From contig CM032231.1 of NCBI GenBank assembly GCA_019009955.1, positions 112,649,501-112,713,500 of the forward strand: a stretch of 64,000 nucleotides of DNA, written 5' to 3'. Below the pieces are notes generated by a model. It searched no databases, was not told where the DNA came from, and saw nothing but the letters and a program-made list of their open reading frames with translations. The position numbers and the translations under genes were made by a program. The stretch is from Riptortus pedestris. Its lineage: Eukaryota; Arthropoda; Insecta; Hemiptera; Alydidae. Positions within the stretch are counted from its first letter, which is position 1. Each line of letters starts with the position of its first letter. Shown here piece by piece: positions 9,761 to 20,437 of this stretch.

Positions 9761-11185
9761 CTGGAAAAAAAAGAAATTAAGTAAAATCAAGTGATAATGA
9801 ATTATCAAACATAAATACTACCATTGAGTATTGTTTTTATTCTGTGATACTAGCTATAATGCAAATTGTATATTGCTAAAGATAAGTGCATCAGGAATTC
9901 TAGCTGGAAAGTTCCAGTGAATTGATAAGTGTTCTAAATTAAACAACTTTAATAAACTTACTCACCAATTGTTTTTTAATTATTTATTTTTAAAGAGAAG
10001 GGGGCATTCTATTAAATCAAAATCAACCATTTCTACAAAAAAAGTTAAATAAATCATTTGCTAGAATAAAATGTTAGAATGTTCAAAGAAAACAATCAGT
10101 AATAAGTACTTAAAGATTATGCAATGGTATTTTATTAGTATGAGGAAAGGCAGTGGTAGGGTGTATAAAATATTGTGGTTGATGAGAATATTTATATTTA
10201 GAGCAAAGAGATCAACTCAACAATTATTTATATTACTAAAACAATTATTAAAAGAGCACTAACAATTTCACATCTCCTAGCCTGTCAGGAAAATGGTCAC
10301 CTAGAGCTAATACTATTCTGTAACAAGCTTATGAGGAGAAACGAGAGGGATGGATTTAGGATGCTTTCGATAGATGACTCTTACATATGTGTATGTTCCA
10401 AGGCATTTGTGAGTGCTGGGACTAGCGCACTGAATTATAAACTTTATAATATCTGATACTAATAAAAAATTAGTATTTGCTCTATTAGATTTCTTCTTTA
10501 ATAAGGGTGATTTTATAATAAACCAATCTCAAGTTCAGTTAAATTGTATTATTATTTTAACGTTTCAGTTAATTATTATTTTTCAAAATTAATTAGCAAT
10601 ATATATTCTTATAAGTCTATTAATAAAAATGTGAAATTTCAGACTCAGAAGACATGAAACTACAAAGTAAATGTGAATTCTCATGTATTTGGACTAAACA
10701 TTCATAAAATATGTAATAATTTAAAAAAAAACATTGTTAAGAAATTTCTGTAAATGATACAGTTGGCATAAACTGTTGCCGTTTTAACATCTTTTTAAAA
10801 AAAATATTTAAGGCATAAATATTTCTATTAAGATATTCTTATAATCTTTCTATGAATTCAAAATTAATAGAGCGTACTCTCTTTTCCGTTTACGGCTACA
10901 GAGTATTGTCAAAATAATGATACAATGAAATTATGGCTGATAGGTTTAGAATACAAAAGTATTTCTGTAATAATATTGATTTTCAAGCAAAATACAACTA
11001 GGAAATATTTTTTTCATTTTACTACTGGCTATCTACTCTAGTGGTCCTAAAATGCGGAGCTCTGGTTTTGGCAATATTCTGAATTCTTCAGGCTGAAGGA
11101 AAAAACAAAACGTGTTGAGACTCTCTATTCAGAGGAATGAGGTGTGTCTAACACCATAATTCATAGAGGTTTTTAATATACTTAC
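9761..11185 (-). other. tetraspanin intron 2
   Basis: 1.4 kb AT-rich intron, phase 0, with no recognised repeat or RNA. Confidence 0.65.
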
Positions 11186-11365
11186 TATTATTCTATAACG
11201 CCTGTTCCCATTTTTATGAGCACTCCAGAAACCACAGGTGTGCAGGCAGACGACCACAATACCAATCACAATAAGAGGTATTGAGCAGTTATGGAGCCCA
11301 CTGCTATATTTTGAACTGTTCACATAAACATAGACTCCGATTCCCAAAGCTGCAATCCCAATCAG
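11186..11365 (-). CDS. tetraspanin, exon 2: rest of TM1, small loop, TM2
   Basis: A 60-codon phase-0 exon between acceptor TTCAG (11366-11370) and donor gtaag (11181-11185). It reads LIGIAALGIGVYVYV (end of TM1), NSSKYSSGLHNC (small extracellular loop), IPLIVIGIVVVCLHTCGFW (TM2), then SAHKNGNRRYRII (cytosolic turn). The block TCGFWSAHKNGNR aligns with the conserved GCCGAxxENR of tetraspanin TM2, with the first Cys replaced by Thr. The open frame with an ATG upstream (MMSLFQ) runs through the acceptor and is not the real start. Confidence 0.88.
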
Positions 11366-11566
11366 CTGAAATAAAGACATCAATTGAAACGTTTATTACA
11401 GAAAGGGGTCAAATAACATTAAAAAATGAGATATTGGTTGGAACATTTTCTTTTGGGATTAAATCATATTTTAGTATACTAAAAATACTATAATGTATTA
11501 AGTTAATGATTTTTTTATTGCAAAATGATGAAAGAGCTGCATGGCTTACTTCTATTGCAAATAATA

Positions 11567-11803
11567 GGTAAATTTTGTGCCTTGCCTAGAAGTTGGTATC
11601 GCTACCCACTGAGTTGTCTATTTTGATTTGTTGTATTAAGTTAAAGAATTTTCCTTTGTTGTCTTAAGGTATTCAGTTAACAAGTTTGTTTAGTGCAGAA
11701 AGAGGTTAAAAAAAAAAAAATCTGTTTGCTTCATTTTTGTTGAAAACTATAGGTAAATTTTGTGCCTTGCTTAGAAGATAGAATCGCTACCCACAGTCAT
11801 CTG
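11567..11803 (+). repeat. pair of direct repeats about 50 bp long
   Basis: TAGGTAAATTTTGTGCCTTG occurs at 11567-11586 and again at 11751-11770. It is followed in both by a similar CTTAGAAG/CCTAGAAG...TCGCTACCCAC stretch. The unit spacing is 184 bp and the repeat class is unknown. Confidence 0.7.
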
Positions 11804-11940
11804 TTTTGTTTTATTGTGTCTTGGCAGCTGAGCTCTCGTGTCATATTTTTTGAACTTCCCAATAAAAGTTTATATTTGTGTGTTTTAATTGTTTCATAGT
11901 ATTTAAGTTTTCTAGCTCTAACAATGAGTCTGTTCCAAAA

Positions 11941-12494
11941 AAAGTCTTTCACACAGGGTCTGAATAAACTAAGCGAATTTCCAATGTGCTAGGCACTCAA
12001 CTGATCTGCCGCCATCTATTCTCCATTTTTCAAGTAATAGGAAGCCTATGTATACAGGGCTTGAAATTTAAGTTGGGAATGAGAAGTGAAAATAGCTTTG
12101 GAGGAGTGGCGATTTACTGAAGGTCGAGAGTAAACATTTGTAAGTGCCTTGTTAATATTGGGGCTAGAGCGAATAGAAGACTAAAATCAGAGCTCCTGAT
12201 ATATTGGCTTATTGCTAATGGGAAAGGAGCAGGGGCAGTGGTTTAACAGAAGGGCGAAAACTAATATATTCAAATGTCTCGGTTAATATTATAGGAAAAA
12301 TGTATAGGTCAACAAATGTAGGAATTGAAATTTTCAATGAGCTACATTATATAACATTTTTTGTAACTCATAATAAAAGAAATATTTTGAATCCTAGCCC
12401 CCCCTCTAAAATTCCCTCTTGCTCCCATTTTATTTATTTATATTTTTTTGAGGCGGACGTTAAGTAACAAAAACTATATATATATATATATATG
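11941..12494 (+). mobile_element. HINE-like copy, old and degraded (A-type)
   Basis: Starts AAAGTCTTTCACACAGGG, then CTAAGCGAATTTCC, a decayed form of the family 5' end. Recognisable core pieces follow (AAATGTCTCGGTTAATATT near 12270 and CCCCCCCTCTAAAATTCCC near 12396), and then a short (TA)n at 12474-12494. The 3' hairpin is missing. Confidence 0.55.
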
Positions 12495-12517
12495 CTACTT
12501 TTATTATACTATTATTA

Positions 12518-12709
12518 CCTGATTTCCTTTAAGGAAATGAGCTATTGAATTTGTACTCATGGCACCATTTTCGGGGGTAGTGGGAGAGGGGAAAATTCCA
12601 AATATCTCTGTTATTCTGAGTGGGCTCTCTGTCAAAGTTGGTTGTGGTCGTTGTACAGCTGATCTTGTTAAGTTATTGATGCTCTACTATTGTTGTTAAT
12701 TTCATTTTT
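12518..12709 (-). mobile_element. HINE-like fragment with D-type core
   Basis: Begins with a 3'-end hairpin in reverse (GATTTCCTTTAAGGAAATGAGC), followed by the family tail TATTGAATTTGTACTCATG and short core pieces. It ends with GTTAAGTTATTGATGCTCTA, the reverse of the D-type core. The next copy begins directly after it. Confidence 0.5.
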
Positions 12710-13336
12710 TAGCAAATTTCCCTTCGTCGAAATCAGCTATTGAGTTTGTACTCATGATGGGATTTTCAAACAATTTGTCAAAATGTCCATCGACCCTACC
12801 TAGGAGATGACGAAAATGAGGTCGTTCAAAATGTTATAAATATACATATAGACATATAATTGTCTGTTAACGTTCTAGGGGTAGAAATTTCTGTTTGATC
12901 CAAAACCAAACTCAATATTTAAATGTTTTATGTAAAAATGAAGATCAAGTTCGTTAACGGCTACAATCGGATCAGTAGGAGGGGGGGGGGTTAGAGGGGG
13001 AATTTCGAAAAATCTCTGTTGTCATAGTCGGATCGAAAATTTGTATAGAATCAATTTTATTGCAAATGTAATGTTCTATAAATGTTGCAATGTGAATTTC
13101 TTCATTATCATGATTATTAACTGAAATATTTGCATTTTTTTAAGTTTTCAGCCTTCAGTAAACCCCCACTCCTAGTCATGTCATATTAACAATAAGCTGT
13201 TATATTATGAATCACATTATTTAAAGCCTAAACACCAAACATTATTGCATTGCAATTTTTAGTTTTGTGATATATGCAAATATGTGAGGCACTTGGGAAA
13301 TCTGCTTTGTTAACACAGTCCCTCCACGATGGACGT
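12710..13336 (-). mobile_element. HINE-like copy, full length, A-type
   Basis: Runs from TAGCAAATTTCCCTTCGTCG to a decayed 5' end ACAGTCCCTCCACGATGGAC. The tail, a short AT microsatellite (about 12836-12865), TCTGTTAACGTTCTAG, a G-run of 10 (12979-12988) and the A-type module are all present in order. No protein is encoded. Confidence 0.75.
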
Positions 13337-13440
13337 TTTCCTCATGTCTTGGGTAGGATTGGTGAACATGTGATTTTTTTTTTCAAAAATCGAGTTTTGA
13401 GTACAAGTACTGCAATTGCTGATTTTCCTCAAAGGAAATT
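13337..13440 (+). mobile_element. HINE-like 3' tail fragment
   Basis: TTGGGTAGGATTGGTGAACA to GCTGATTTTCCTCAAAGG is the family tail and end hairpin in forward orientation, adjoining the opposite copy at 12710-13336. An ATG-initiated frame over this stretch is incidental. Confidence 0.5.
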
Positions 13441-13901
13441 TCCTTTATCAGTATTTTTTTTATGCTGTCATTGCCAAAAGTAGTAACTACAACTTCAAGT
13501 ATGATTGATAAACGTTATTAAAATGGCTGATATCCTACGGCCATCTAATTATGAAAGTAAGTTACAAGGTAATGTTACCCGAAACATATGTCAAAGTTAT
13601 TTAAGGGGATTGCTACTTAGGTTGTCTTTATAGAGGGATTATAACAATTTCTTTCAAGGACTTCCGTCCTTTTATCTACTGGCTACTTAATACACAAATT
13701 TCCAATTCCATAGGAAGAAAGACTTTTTTATTTACTTAAGATTTCATTTGCAATATTAATTATTCAAATTTCTTCATTCCACTAGACTCCTATGATTGTA
13801 CCAATGTACAACTCCTGTCTTGCATAATGTACATTTCAGCGTCTGAGCAAAAGGCATAAAGAATGAAATCAATTTTATATAAAAATATTTGAACGGGAAT
13901 C

Positions 13902-14029
13902 ATTTTAGATTTCCCTAAATCTAGGGAAATCAGCTATTGAGATTGTACTCATGAAAAAAAAAAATGCCTTCAAATGTCCATCATCCTACCTATTAGATGA
14001 CGAAAATGACCAAAATGACTGTTAAAAAT

Positions 14030-14081
<52 letters not shown>

Positions 14082-14770
14082 TACACACAATTTTTGTTTA
14101 ATCGTTACGAAACTCGATATATAAGTGTTTTATCTATAAAGAATGTTCAAGTTCGTTAATGGCTGTAATCAGCTAGGGGGGGGGGGGGGTTAGAGGGGAG
14201 GAATTTCAAAAATTCTTAATATCTCCATGATTATGCGTCGGATAGGAAAATTGTATAGATTCAATCTTATTGCAAATGTAATGTTCAATAAATGTTGTTA
14301 TGTACATGTTTTCACTATCTTGATTATTAGCTGAGATATTTGCATTTTTTTGTTTTCGGTCTTCAGTAAAGCCCCACTCTTACTCATCTCACATTAACAA
14401 TATTCTATTATTTTACGAAGCACTTTATTTGACGGCTAAAATCGGACCACTGGGAGGGGGGTTTACAGTGGAGGATTTTCGAAATATCTCCGTTACTGTA
14501 CGTGGGATCGAAAAATTGTACAGAATCAATCTTATTGAAAATTGAATTTACTATAAATATTGTTATATACATTTATTCTCTATCTTGAATATTAACTGAG
14601 ATATTTGCATTTTTATTAAATCTGGGCGGCTAACGGACGTGAGTGACTTTCCCGCCAAAAACTAGTTCGGCCGTTTCCTTGATTGCTCGGCTCTCGTGAA
14701 ATTTCTCTAGTCTCTAAATCTTCACGTGGGAAATCTGCTTAGTTTACGCAGCCCCTGCGTCACGGACTTT
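13902..14770 (-). mobile_element. HINE-like composite with two cores (A-type, then B-type)
   Basis: Starts with the 3' hairpin in reverse; its inner half is duplicated (GATTTCCCTAAATCTAGGG). A tail and microsatellite (14030-14084) follow, then a complete A-type core with a run of 13 G's at 14176-14188. At about 14428 a second core block starts (GGCTAAAATCGGACCACTGG). It leads into the B-type module (TTCGGCCGTTTCC) and the canonical 5' end GCAGCCCCTGCGTCACGGAC. Two elements of different type were probably joined by recombination or nested loss. Confidence 0.75.
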
Positions 14771-15290
14771 TTTTCGTTTGCTGGGAGTGTGAACGTACGA
14801 GAAATTCAAGAAACTTTTCTAATGATGCTTCACTTCACAATAGTTTATTTTGCTCAATGGGAATCTGCTAAAACTCAACAAGATAACAATAAATTTAGTT
14901 ATTAAAATTCGACGGGGGTACATTTTTGTCAAATTTTAGGCTTTTCTAAGAACGATGGCGTCAAAACTAAACTCCATTTTGTCCGTTTGTTAGCCAACTT
15001 ACAACCGGATCGCTAGAATTAAATGAACACTTATATTTGGTACAGCAAAAAAGCTTTGTGAGAATTCGTAACAAGGAATGCCGTTTGTTTTACATATGAG
15101 TCAAAGCATACATTCGGCAATACCTTCGTCAATATTGGTTTTACTGAAACAATTAAAATATAAATTTTTCAGTACAAAACGTAATTTTAATTGATGGTTT
15201 CAAATTTTAAACAATCTCCGAGCACCAAATAATACTTAATCGGTTTTACGCGAGAATGTCTCAAAAGAGTTGAGTTATTTTTTTAATTTA

Positions 15291-15461
15291 GAGTGGCGAG
15301 TTCGATTCTTGCCTAGGCAAAGGAAATTATTTAGTGACGGAATTCATTAAATAACATCCTAAAACCCCACCCTGGCTAGATAAGGGTGGTGACCTGTAGA
15401 TAACTCGTCCCAATTAGCCTTAGTCGCAAAAAGTGGACGTTAATAAATAATAATAATAATT
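15291..15461 (+). mobile_element. tRNA-derived SINE, 5'-truncated
   Basis: Begins inside the tRNA-like head at GAGTGGCGAGTTCGATTCTT (B box). Next come the body blocks CCCACCCTGGCTAGATAAGG and GTGGTGACCTGTAGATAACT, then a TAATAATAAT tail. Confidence 0.8.
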
Positions 15462-15540
15462 TTTTGAATATACTTTAAGGGAATGAATATTGTCAACATA
15501 TGGTTTATAACTAACAGGAATAGAGATTTAAATTATTTAT

Positions 15541-15735
15541 TAACGCCCCCTTTTTGTGCCTAAGGCTAGTCGGGACGGGTTATCTACAGGTCACCACCCT
15601 TTTCTAGCCAGGGTGGGACTAAGGATTTTATTTAAAGAATTCCGTCTCTTTGCTCAGGCGAGAATCGAACTCGCCACTCTAGGTTTACCACGTGAGATTA
15701 AGGTCTACGCTTTAACTCACATGGCTAACCTGAGC
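15541..15735 (-). mobile_element. tRNA-derived SINE, near full length
   Basis: Read on the minus strand it starts GCTCAGGTTAGCCATGTGAG with a tRNA-Leu/Ser-like head. The internal promoter shows an A-box-like TAGCCATGTGAG and the B box GAGTTCGATTC. The body has the CCCACCCTGGCTAGAAAAGG block. A head-to-tail pair with 15291-15461 would be inverted, 80 bp apart. It is a transposable SINE, not a working tRNA gene, because the acceptor stem is not followed by the normal tRNA 3' end. Confidence 0.82.
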
Positions 15736-15969
15736 CCCGAATGGAGATTTAATCTAGATTGAAAACATTAGTTTATTTATATCCAAAATGTGATTAGTTG
15801 TATAGCCAAAAAAAATAATTATAATAAATAGTAAAATAAACATTTGGTTTAGAGATTATTTTGTGTAGTTATTCAAAGTTATTGCTGCTACTGACGTCAT
15901 CCGACGCTGTTATTAACAGGCAATACCTCGCCAGAATGGGACCATCTTGTGTAGTAGGAATGCTAATAT

Positions 15970-16275
15970 GATGCATTTTGTACATTTCTAAAACTTAACT
16001 TTGTAAAAATTTTAATATGTATTTAATTTTGTAAAATTATATTCTAACATGATTATATTCTAATATTTTTTTTCTACTGAGCAACATTGCCACAGGTGCG
16101 AAGCTCCAAATAAATAAATAACATCGCCATTGTAGCGGTATGGTTCTATTTATTTTGTACATTTGTAAAATTTAGCTTTGTAAAAATTTTAATATTTATT
16201 TAATTTTGTAAAATTATATTCAAACATGTTAAAAGATGAATCGCCATTGTAGCGGCATCTCAAATGAATAATAAT
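15970..16275 (+). repeat. tandem LINE-type 3' tails
   Basis: A block of about 78 bp (TTTTGTACATTTCTAAAACT to ATTCTAACATG) recurs at about 16153-16230, with one or two changes per 20 bp. After each, or nearby, comes GCCATTGTAGCGG or GCCACAGGTGCGAAGCTCC and AATAAATAAATAA. This looks like two 3' ends of one non-LTR element in tandem. Confidence 0.6.
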
Positions 16276-16575
16276 AAAAAAATAATAATATAATGTTGAA
16301 GGGAAGCTGTATTCATTTCAACCACACTACAATTATTCTAAACAAAAATTCTTTAATTTCTATCCAATCGCCACGTCACACGTACACTTCAACAAGAGAA
16401 TGGCTAAACAGAAATGAAATTGTATTTGATATATGATAAAAACGAACGGATTAGACTAGATATTAGTTAATCCAAGATTTATTTTTGCGTCTCAAACCAG
16501 CTTTTAATTTCGCTCAGAGGGCTAGTACACATTTCATGTGTGGATTTACAGTATATGCAAATTGTTTGTACTTAC

Positions 16576-16635
16576 CGCACAGAAGACGTGAAATATTAAA
16601 ATAACGAGACTCCATACGACGTTCTTTTCGGCCAT
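16576..16635 (-). CDS. tetraspanin, exon 1 (start codon and TM1)
   Basis: The minus strand has ATG (16633-16635) and reads MAEKNVVWSLVILIFHVFCA. It ends at GCG before donor gtaag (16571-16575). The splice is phase 0 onto LIGIAALGIG of exon 2, which completes TM1. The position 20 codons into the gene, the hydrophobic run and the conserved small residues fit the first exon of a tetraspanin. The start is chosen because no exon or in-frame ATG lies upstream and TM1 would otherwise be incomplete. Sequence in front of it (16636-16800) is AT-rich with no clear TATA box. Confidence 0.82.
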
Positions 16636-17433
16636 AGTTGAGATTCACCACAAATAATAGAAATCACTTTAAATTGGATCTCAAGAGTGAAATATAAGGA
16701 ATGCAAGAAGCTAGCTTGAATCCAACCGAACCTTTGGAACACACCCTCTACAGAAATAGCCGAGAATAACCATTATCAGATTGAGTACTGTTACTTAAAC
16801 TGATTGTAACTTATCAGGTGAATCACTTCAGTTAACAGGGAAGATGAGTCAACATTCCTATCGGAAGGAGTATTGACATACGTTTATTGATTTCCCTGTA
16901 GGAAATTGACTACTCCAAAAACCCGCTTGCCACCTACCCAACTACCTGTAAGGCCCGGCTAGCTGCGTCATACATTTGAATGCTACAAAGCGCTTATCTT
17001 CTTACCACTCTACTAAATGATCTCACAGAAATGAATGCGTTAAGCACTGTTTTCAATGAAAAGGAGTTCTTTAACTGTTTATCATGGGTTCTGAATCATA
17101 ACATAGAAATGAGTCGGTTTCCGTTTTCCAGTTAACCAAAATAAATTTCATTTGGGCTCGGGTATTAATAATTATTTTAACTATTGGAATGCGTCAGCCC
17201 TGTGGAATTGATCAATTACGCGGCGATGATTGAAAAAAAAATTGAGATTTATTCTAATTTTAATGGTTTCAATTTAGTCTTTCGTGTCCTTAAACATTGT
17301 TGACCCCTTCTATAATTTTTCGCGTATACCTCATTTATACTTCGTTATACGGCAAAAGTGCATATAACAAAACAAACAACTTTTGCTATATGAAGGTTTG
17401 CCGAAAAATGAATAGATTATGAATTACCGCGAT
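16636..17433. other. 5' flank of the tetraspanin gene
   Basis: Probably holds the promoter, but no core element can be asserted. At 17309-17372 a sequence with CTCATTTATACTTCGTTATA is shared with 18222-18275, an unclassified interspersed repeat. Confidence 0.45.
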
Positions 17434-17556
17434 TTTAGCAGATTTCCCTTAAGGGAAATCAGCTATTGAAGTCGTACTCATGACGCGAGTTTCGAAAAAT
17501 TTCTTCAAATGTCCATCGATCCTACCCAGGAGAAGACAAAAATGAGGTCCGTTCAA

Positions 17557-17628
<72 letters not shown>

Positions 17629-18067
17629 CTGTTAACGCTCTAGCGGTCGCAATTTTTGTTTGATCGTTACCAAACTCGGAATTTAATCGTTTTATGTAAA
17701 AAGAAAGATCAAGTTCTTTAATGGCTGAAATCGGTCCAGTGGGAGGGGGGTTTAGAGGGGGGATTTTCGGAAAATTCAAAATATCTCCGTTATTATGCGT
17801 CAGATCGAAAAATTGTATAAAATCAATCTTATTGCAAATTAAATTTACTATAAATATTGTTCTATACATTTATTCCCTATCTTGAATATTAACCGAGATA
17901 TTTGCATTTTTATTAAATTTGGGCCGATACGGATTTTTGAATTTCCCGCCAAAACCTAGTTCGGCCCTTTGCTGTAACTGTTGGGCTCTTTTATGGAGAT
18001 TTCTCTATTGTATTACTTCACGTAGGAAATCTGCTTAGTTTACGCAGCCCCTGCGTGACGGACTTTT
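17434..18067 (-). mobile_element. HINE-like copy, full length, B-type
   Basis: Both ends are present: TTTAGCAGATTTCCCTTAAG on the left and CAGCCCCTGCGTGACGGACT on the right. Between them are the tail, (AT)n at 17562-17623, TCTGTTAACGCTCTAGCGG, core, and the B module with CAAAACCTAGTTCGGCCC. The YIYIYI-type frame on the minus strand comes from the (AT)n. Confidence 0.85.
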
Positions 18068-18490
18068 ATATTTCACATCGCCCTTATAACCCCCCCCCAC
18101 TCCTACTCGTCCCTAGAAATGTTGGTACACCTTATTATCATGGAGGAGTACTCCTAATTCACATACCGAGTTTTGTTTAGTTCGGTTGAGTTTTTTGTGG
18201 CAAATTAATTTGTGGTTTCCGCTATAGTTTTTAGCATATAACTCATTTATACTTCGGTATACGATGGTACATATTTTCCGAAAAAACAATAGGAAACGAA
18301 ATATCACTATTTTTAATTTCAGGCCTCCCTTATAACCCTCCTGTTCGTCTCAGAGAATATTAATATAGCCAAAACCCTAATCTGGGTTGGTAGTACATAC
18401 CAAGTTTCATAAAATTCGCTTCGGCCGTTTACGATTCTATAAATTACATACAGACAAACATTCATTTTTATATATATAGAAGATAATAGA
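18068..18490. repeat. unclassified interspersed repeat
   Basis: Includes CTCATTTATACTTCGGTATA (also near 17329). It ends ATTCGCTTCGGCCGTTTACG, then an ACATACAGACAAACATTC tail and a TATATATA run. Similar 'penultimate' strings end many insect repeats, but the class is uncertain. Confidence 0.4.
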
Positions 18491-18740
18491 TTTTGAACGG
18501 TCCTCATTTTCGTTATCTCCTGGGTAGGACAGATTGACATTTGCAGAAATCTTTCGATAATTGCGTCACGAGTACGACCTCAATAGCTCAAAATGAGGTC
18601 CCCCGACCTCGAGGATGGTATAGATTAAATAAACATTTTCGAAACAAGAACGTACAATCTTAATTGATGACGTCATCATACAACGAATTTGCAATAATAA
18701 CGCCAAAACAATATTTCGTATTTAAGCTTCTAATAATGTG
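18491..18740 (+). mobile_element. HINE-like tail plus core fragment
   Basis: TTTTGAACGGTCCTCATTTT to GTACGACCTCAATAGCTCA (18491-18582) is the family tail without the final hairpin. 18645-18738 resembles the A-type upstream module (AACAATATTTCGTATTTAAG). Confidence 0.55.
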
Positions 18741-19025
18741 GTCCATGGTGTAACATCACGCAATGGTCCCAATTCCCTCATCATTGTGCAAAAAATCCAA
18801 AAACCAACTATATTTTTTTTCAGAACCAAGTATATTTTATTTGTTTCTACATTAATCCTGAATTTTGAAAATATAGTTGAATCCTTAATAAGTCGTAGCT
18901 TTTGGGATCTACGTTAATTGGAAGTTGTAAGTTTCCAACATCTCGATTCCGACATTTCTTGATCCATGTTGATATCCAGATAATGTATATTACTATTAAT
19001 TCATGTCTCTGTTTGTACATGATTT

Positions 19026-19466
19026 CCGCTCTAGCGGTCCCAATTTTTGTCTTATCCTTACTAACCTTCATATATAATCGTTTTATGTAAAAAGAAAGAT
19101 CAAGTTCGTTAACGGCTGAATTTTGAAAATTCTTAATATCTTCATTATTATGCGTCGGATCGAAATATTGTATAGCACTAATCTTATTGCAAATATAATG
19201 CTCTATAAATGTTGTTCTGTATTTGTTTCACTATCTTGAATATTAACCAAGATATTAACATTTTTTAGTTTTCGGCGTTCGGTAAACCCCCACTCTTACT
19301 CATGTCTTATTAACAATAAGCAGTTATATTATGAAGTACATTATTTGAAGCCTAAATACCAAATATTGTTCTCATTGAGCTTTCACATTTTGAGGTAAAT
19401 GCAAATTTTGAAGTGACGCAAGTGGGAAATCTACTTAGCTAACGCAGTCCCCGTGTGACAGACTTT
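19026..19466 (-). mobile_element. HINE-like copy, 5' half, A-type
   Basis: Starts at CTCTAGCGGTCCCAATTTTT (the hairpin beside the microsatellite) and runs through core and A module to AACGCAGTCCCCGTGTGACA. The part beyond the microsatellite is missing. Confidence 0.7.
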
Positions 19467-19735
19467 AGGAGGCATATTAAACAAGACGTTTTCGATATTA
19501 AGTAAGTCTTCCTACAATCTACCTCTCTGCTAGAGAACCCACAAACAATCAATATATTTAATATTTTATAGATAAATAATGCAATTTTCGAATTCAAAAG
19601 GAACTTATTTTTAGCACTTATAGATTAGATTGAAGGAGTGTTTGAGTTATCTTTGAATGGAATATTTGATCTCATGTGAACGACCTCAATAGCGAATTTG
19701 CTTTTACTACTTTTTCAATATTGTTCGATTAATAT

Positions 19736-19741
<6 letters not shown>

Positions 19742-19807
<66 letters not shown>

Positions 19808-19905
19808 GAACGGACCTCATTTTCGTCAACTCCTGGGTAGTAGGATCGATGGACATTTGAAGGAATTTTTTGGAAATCGCGTCACGAGGACGACCTAAAT
19901 ACCCT
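19742..19905 (+). mobile_element. HINE-like microsatellite and tail
   Basis: (AT)n at 19746-19802, then TTTTGAACGGACCTCATTTT to GCGTCACGAGGACGACC. The end hairpin is absent. The YIYIYI-type frame here is a by-product of the repeat. Confidence 0.6.
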
Positions 19906-20014
19906 CAGAAGCCTTGGATGGTTGACACTGACTTAGTTAAGAGCACTTGATAAATGTTCTAAAAAAAAATAAATAAATAAAAATAAAAATTTTGCTACTT
20001 ACAGAAAATTTTCC

Positions 20015-20031
20015 TATTTTAGCAGATTACT
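20015..20031 (+). repeat. target-site duplication, left copy
   Basis: A 17-base string beginning TATTTTAGCAG recurs exactly at 23264-23280, on the other side of the Jockey-type LINE. It is part of a HINE-like 3' end (TTAGCAGAT). Confidence 0.9.
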
Positions 20032-20032
20032 T

Positions 20033-20437
20033 CAGGCTTCGCAGCAGCTACTACGCCATACTTCACACCAGCCACAACTCCAGGCTTCGCAGAAGGCACA
20101 ACGCCAGGTTCTGCAGCAGCCACAACGCCAGACTTCTCAACAGTCACATCGCCATCCTACACAGGACTCAAAACATCGCCAACCTCAACAAGACGAAATC
20201 CAACCAAAAACTCACCAGCCAGTAACGCCTTCCCAACCAGGAGTTAGAGCCACTTACGCGTCTGTTTCTAGTCCCTCCTCATATCTTCCACCTGACTCCT
20301 GCTCGACTTCCTCTGACCTCTCAAATATAATTTCCTCCCTCCACTCCATACTAAATGACCTAAAAAATCTGATCCTCCCCTTAACTGTACTCCTCCATAA
20401 ACTTAGTGACATCCCACTTTCCCAGCCTAAATTATGA
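20033..20437 (+). pseudogene. LINE ORF1 (gag-like), C-terminal part
   Basis: From the first LINE base the frame reads QASQQLLRHTSHQPQLQ, a Gln/His-rich run, then PGVRATYASVSS and SILNDLKNLILPLTVLLHKL, ending SQPKL. A short Ala-Ser-Val motif followed by a C-terminal amphipathic helix is seen in Jockey-type ORF1 proteins. The stop codon TGA at 20435-20437 overlaps the ORF2 start (ATGA), the usual arrangement. The N-terminal part with the zinc knuckles is absent because of 5' truncation. The ATG-started frame 19992-20225 is out of register. Confidence 0.6.

Larger units (their letters stand above)
11366..16575 (-). other. tetraspanin intron 1 (5.2 kb), filled with repeats
   Basis: The first intron carries a direct-repeat pair (11567/11751), several HINE-like copies in both orientations (11941-14770), two oppositely oriented SINE copies (15291-15735) and tandem LINE tails (15970-16270). 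It is the left-most part of the repeat-rich region. Confidence 0.75.

Noticed and set aside
13902..14770. An LTR retrotransposon, because of similar blocks at the two sides
   Set aside because: The two blocks are HINE-like cores of different type; there is no gag-pol, primer-binding site or TG..CA end.
17561..17869. Open frames ending or starting in Tyr-Ile repeats, here and at 19698, 37837, 38010, 49032 and 63332
   Set aside because: Translation of (AT)n microsatellites inside HINE-like copies or next to the mariner remnant.
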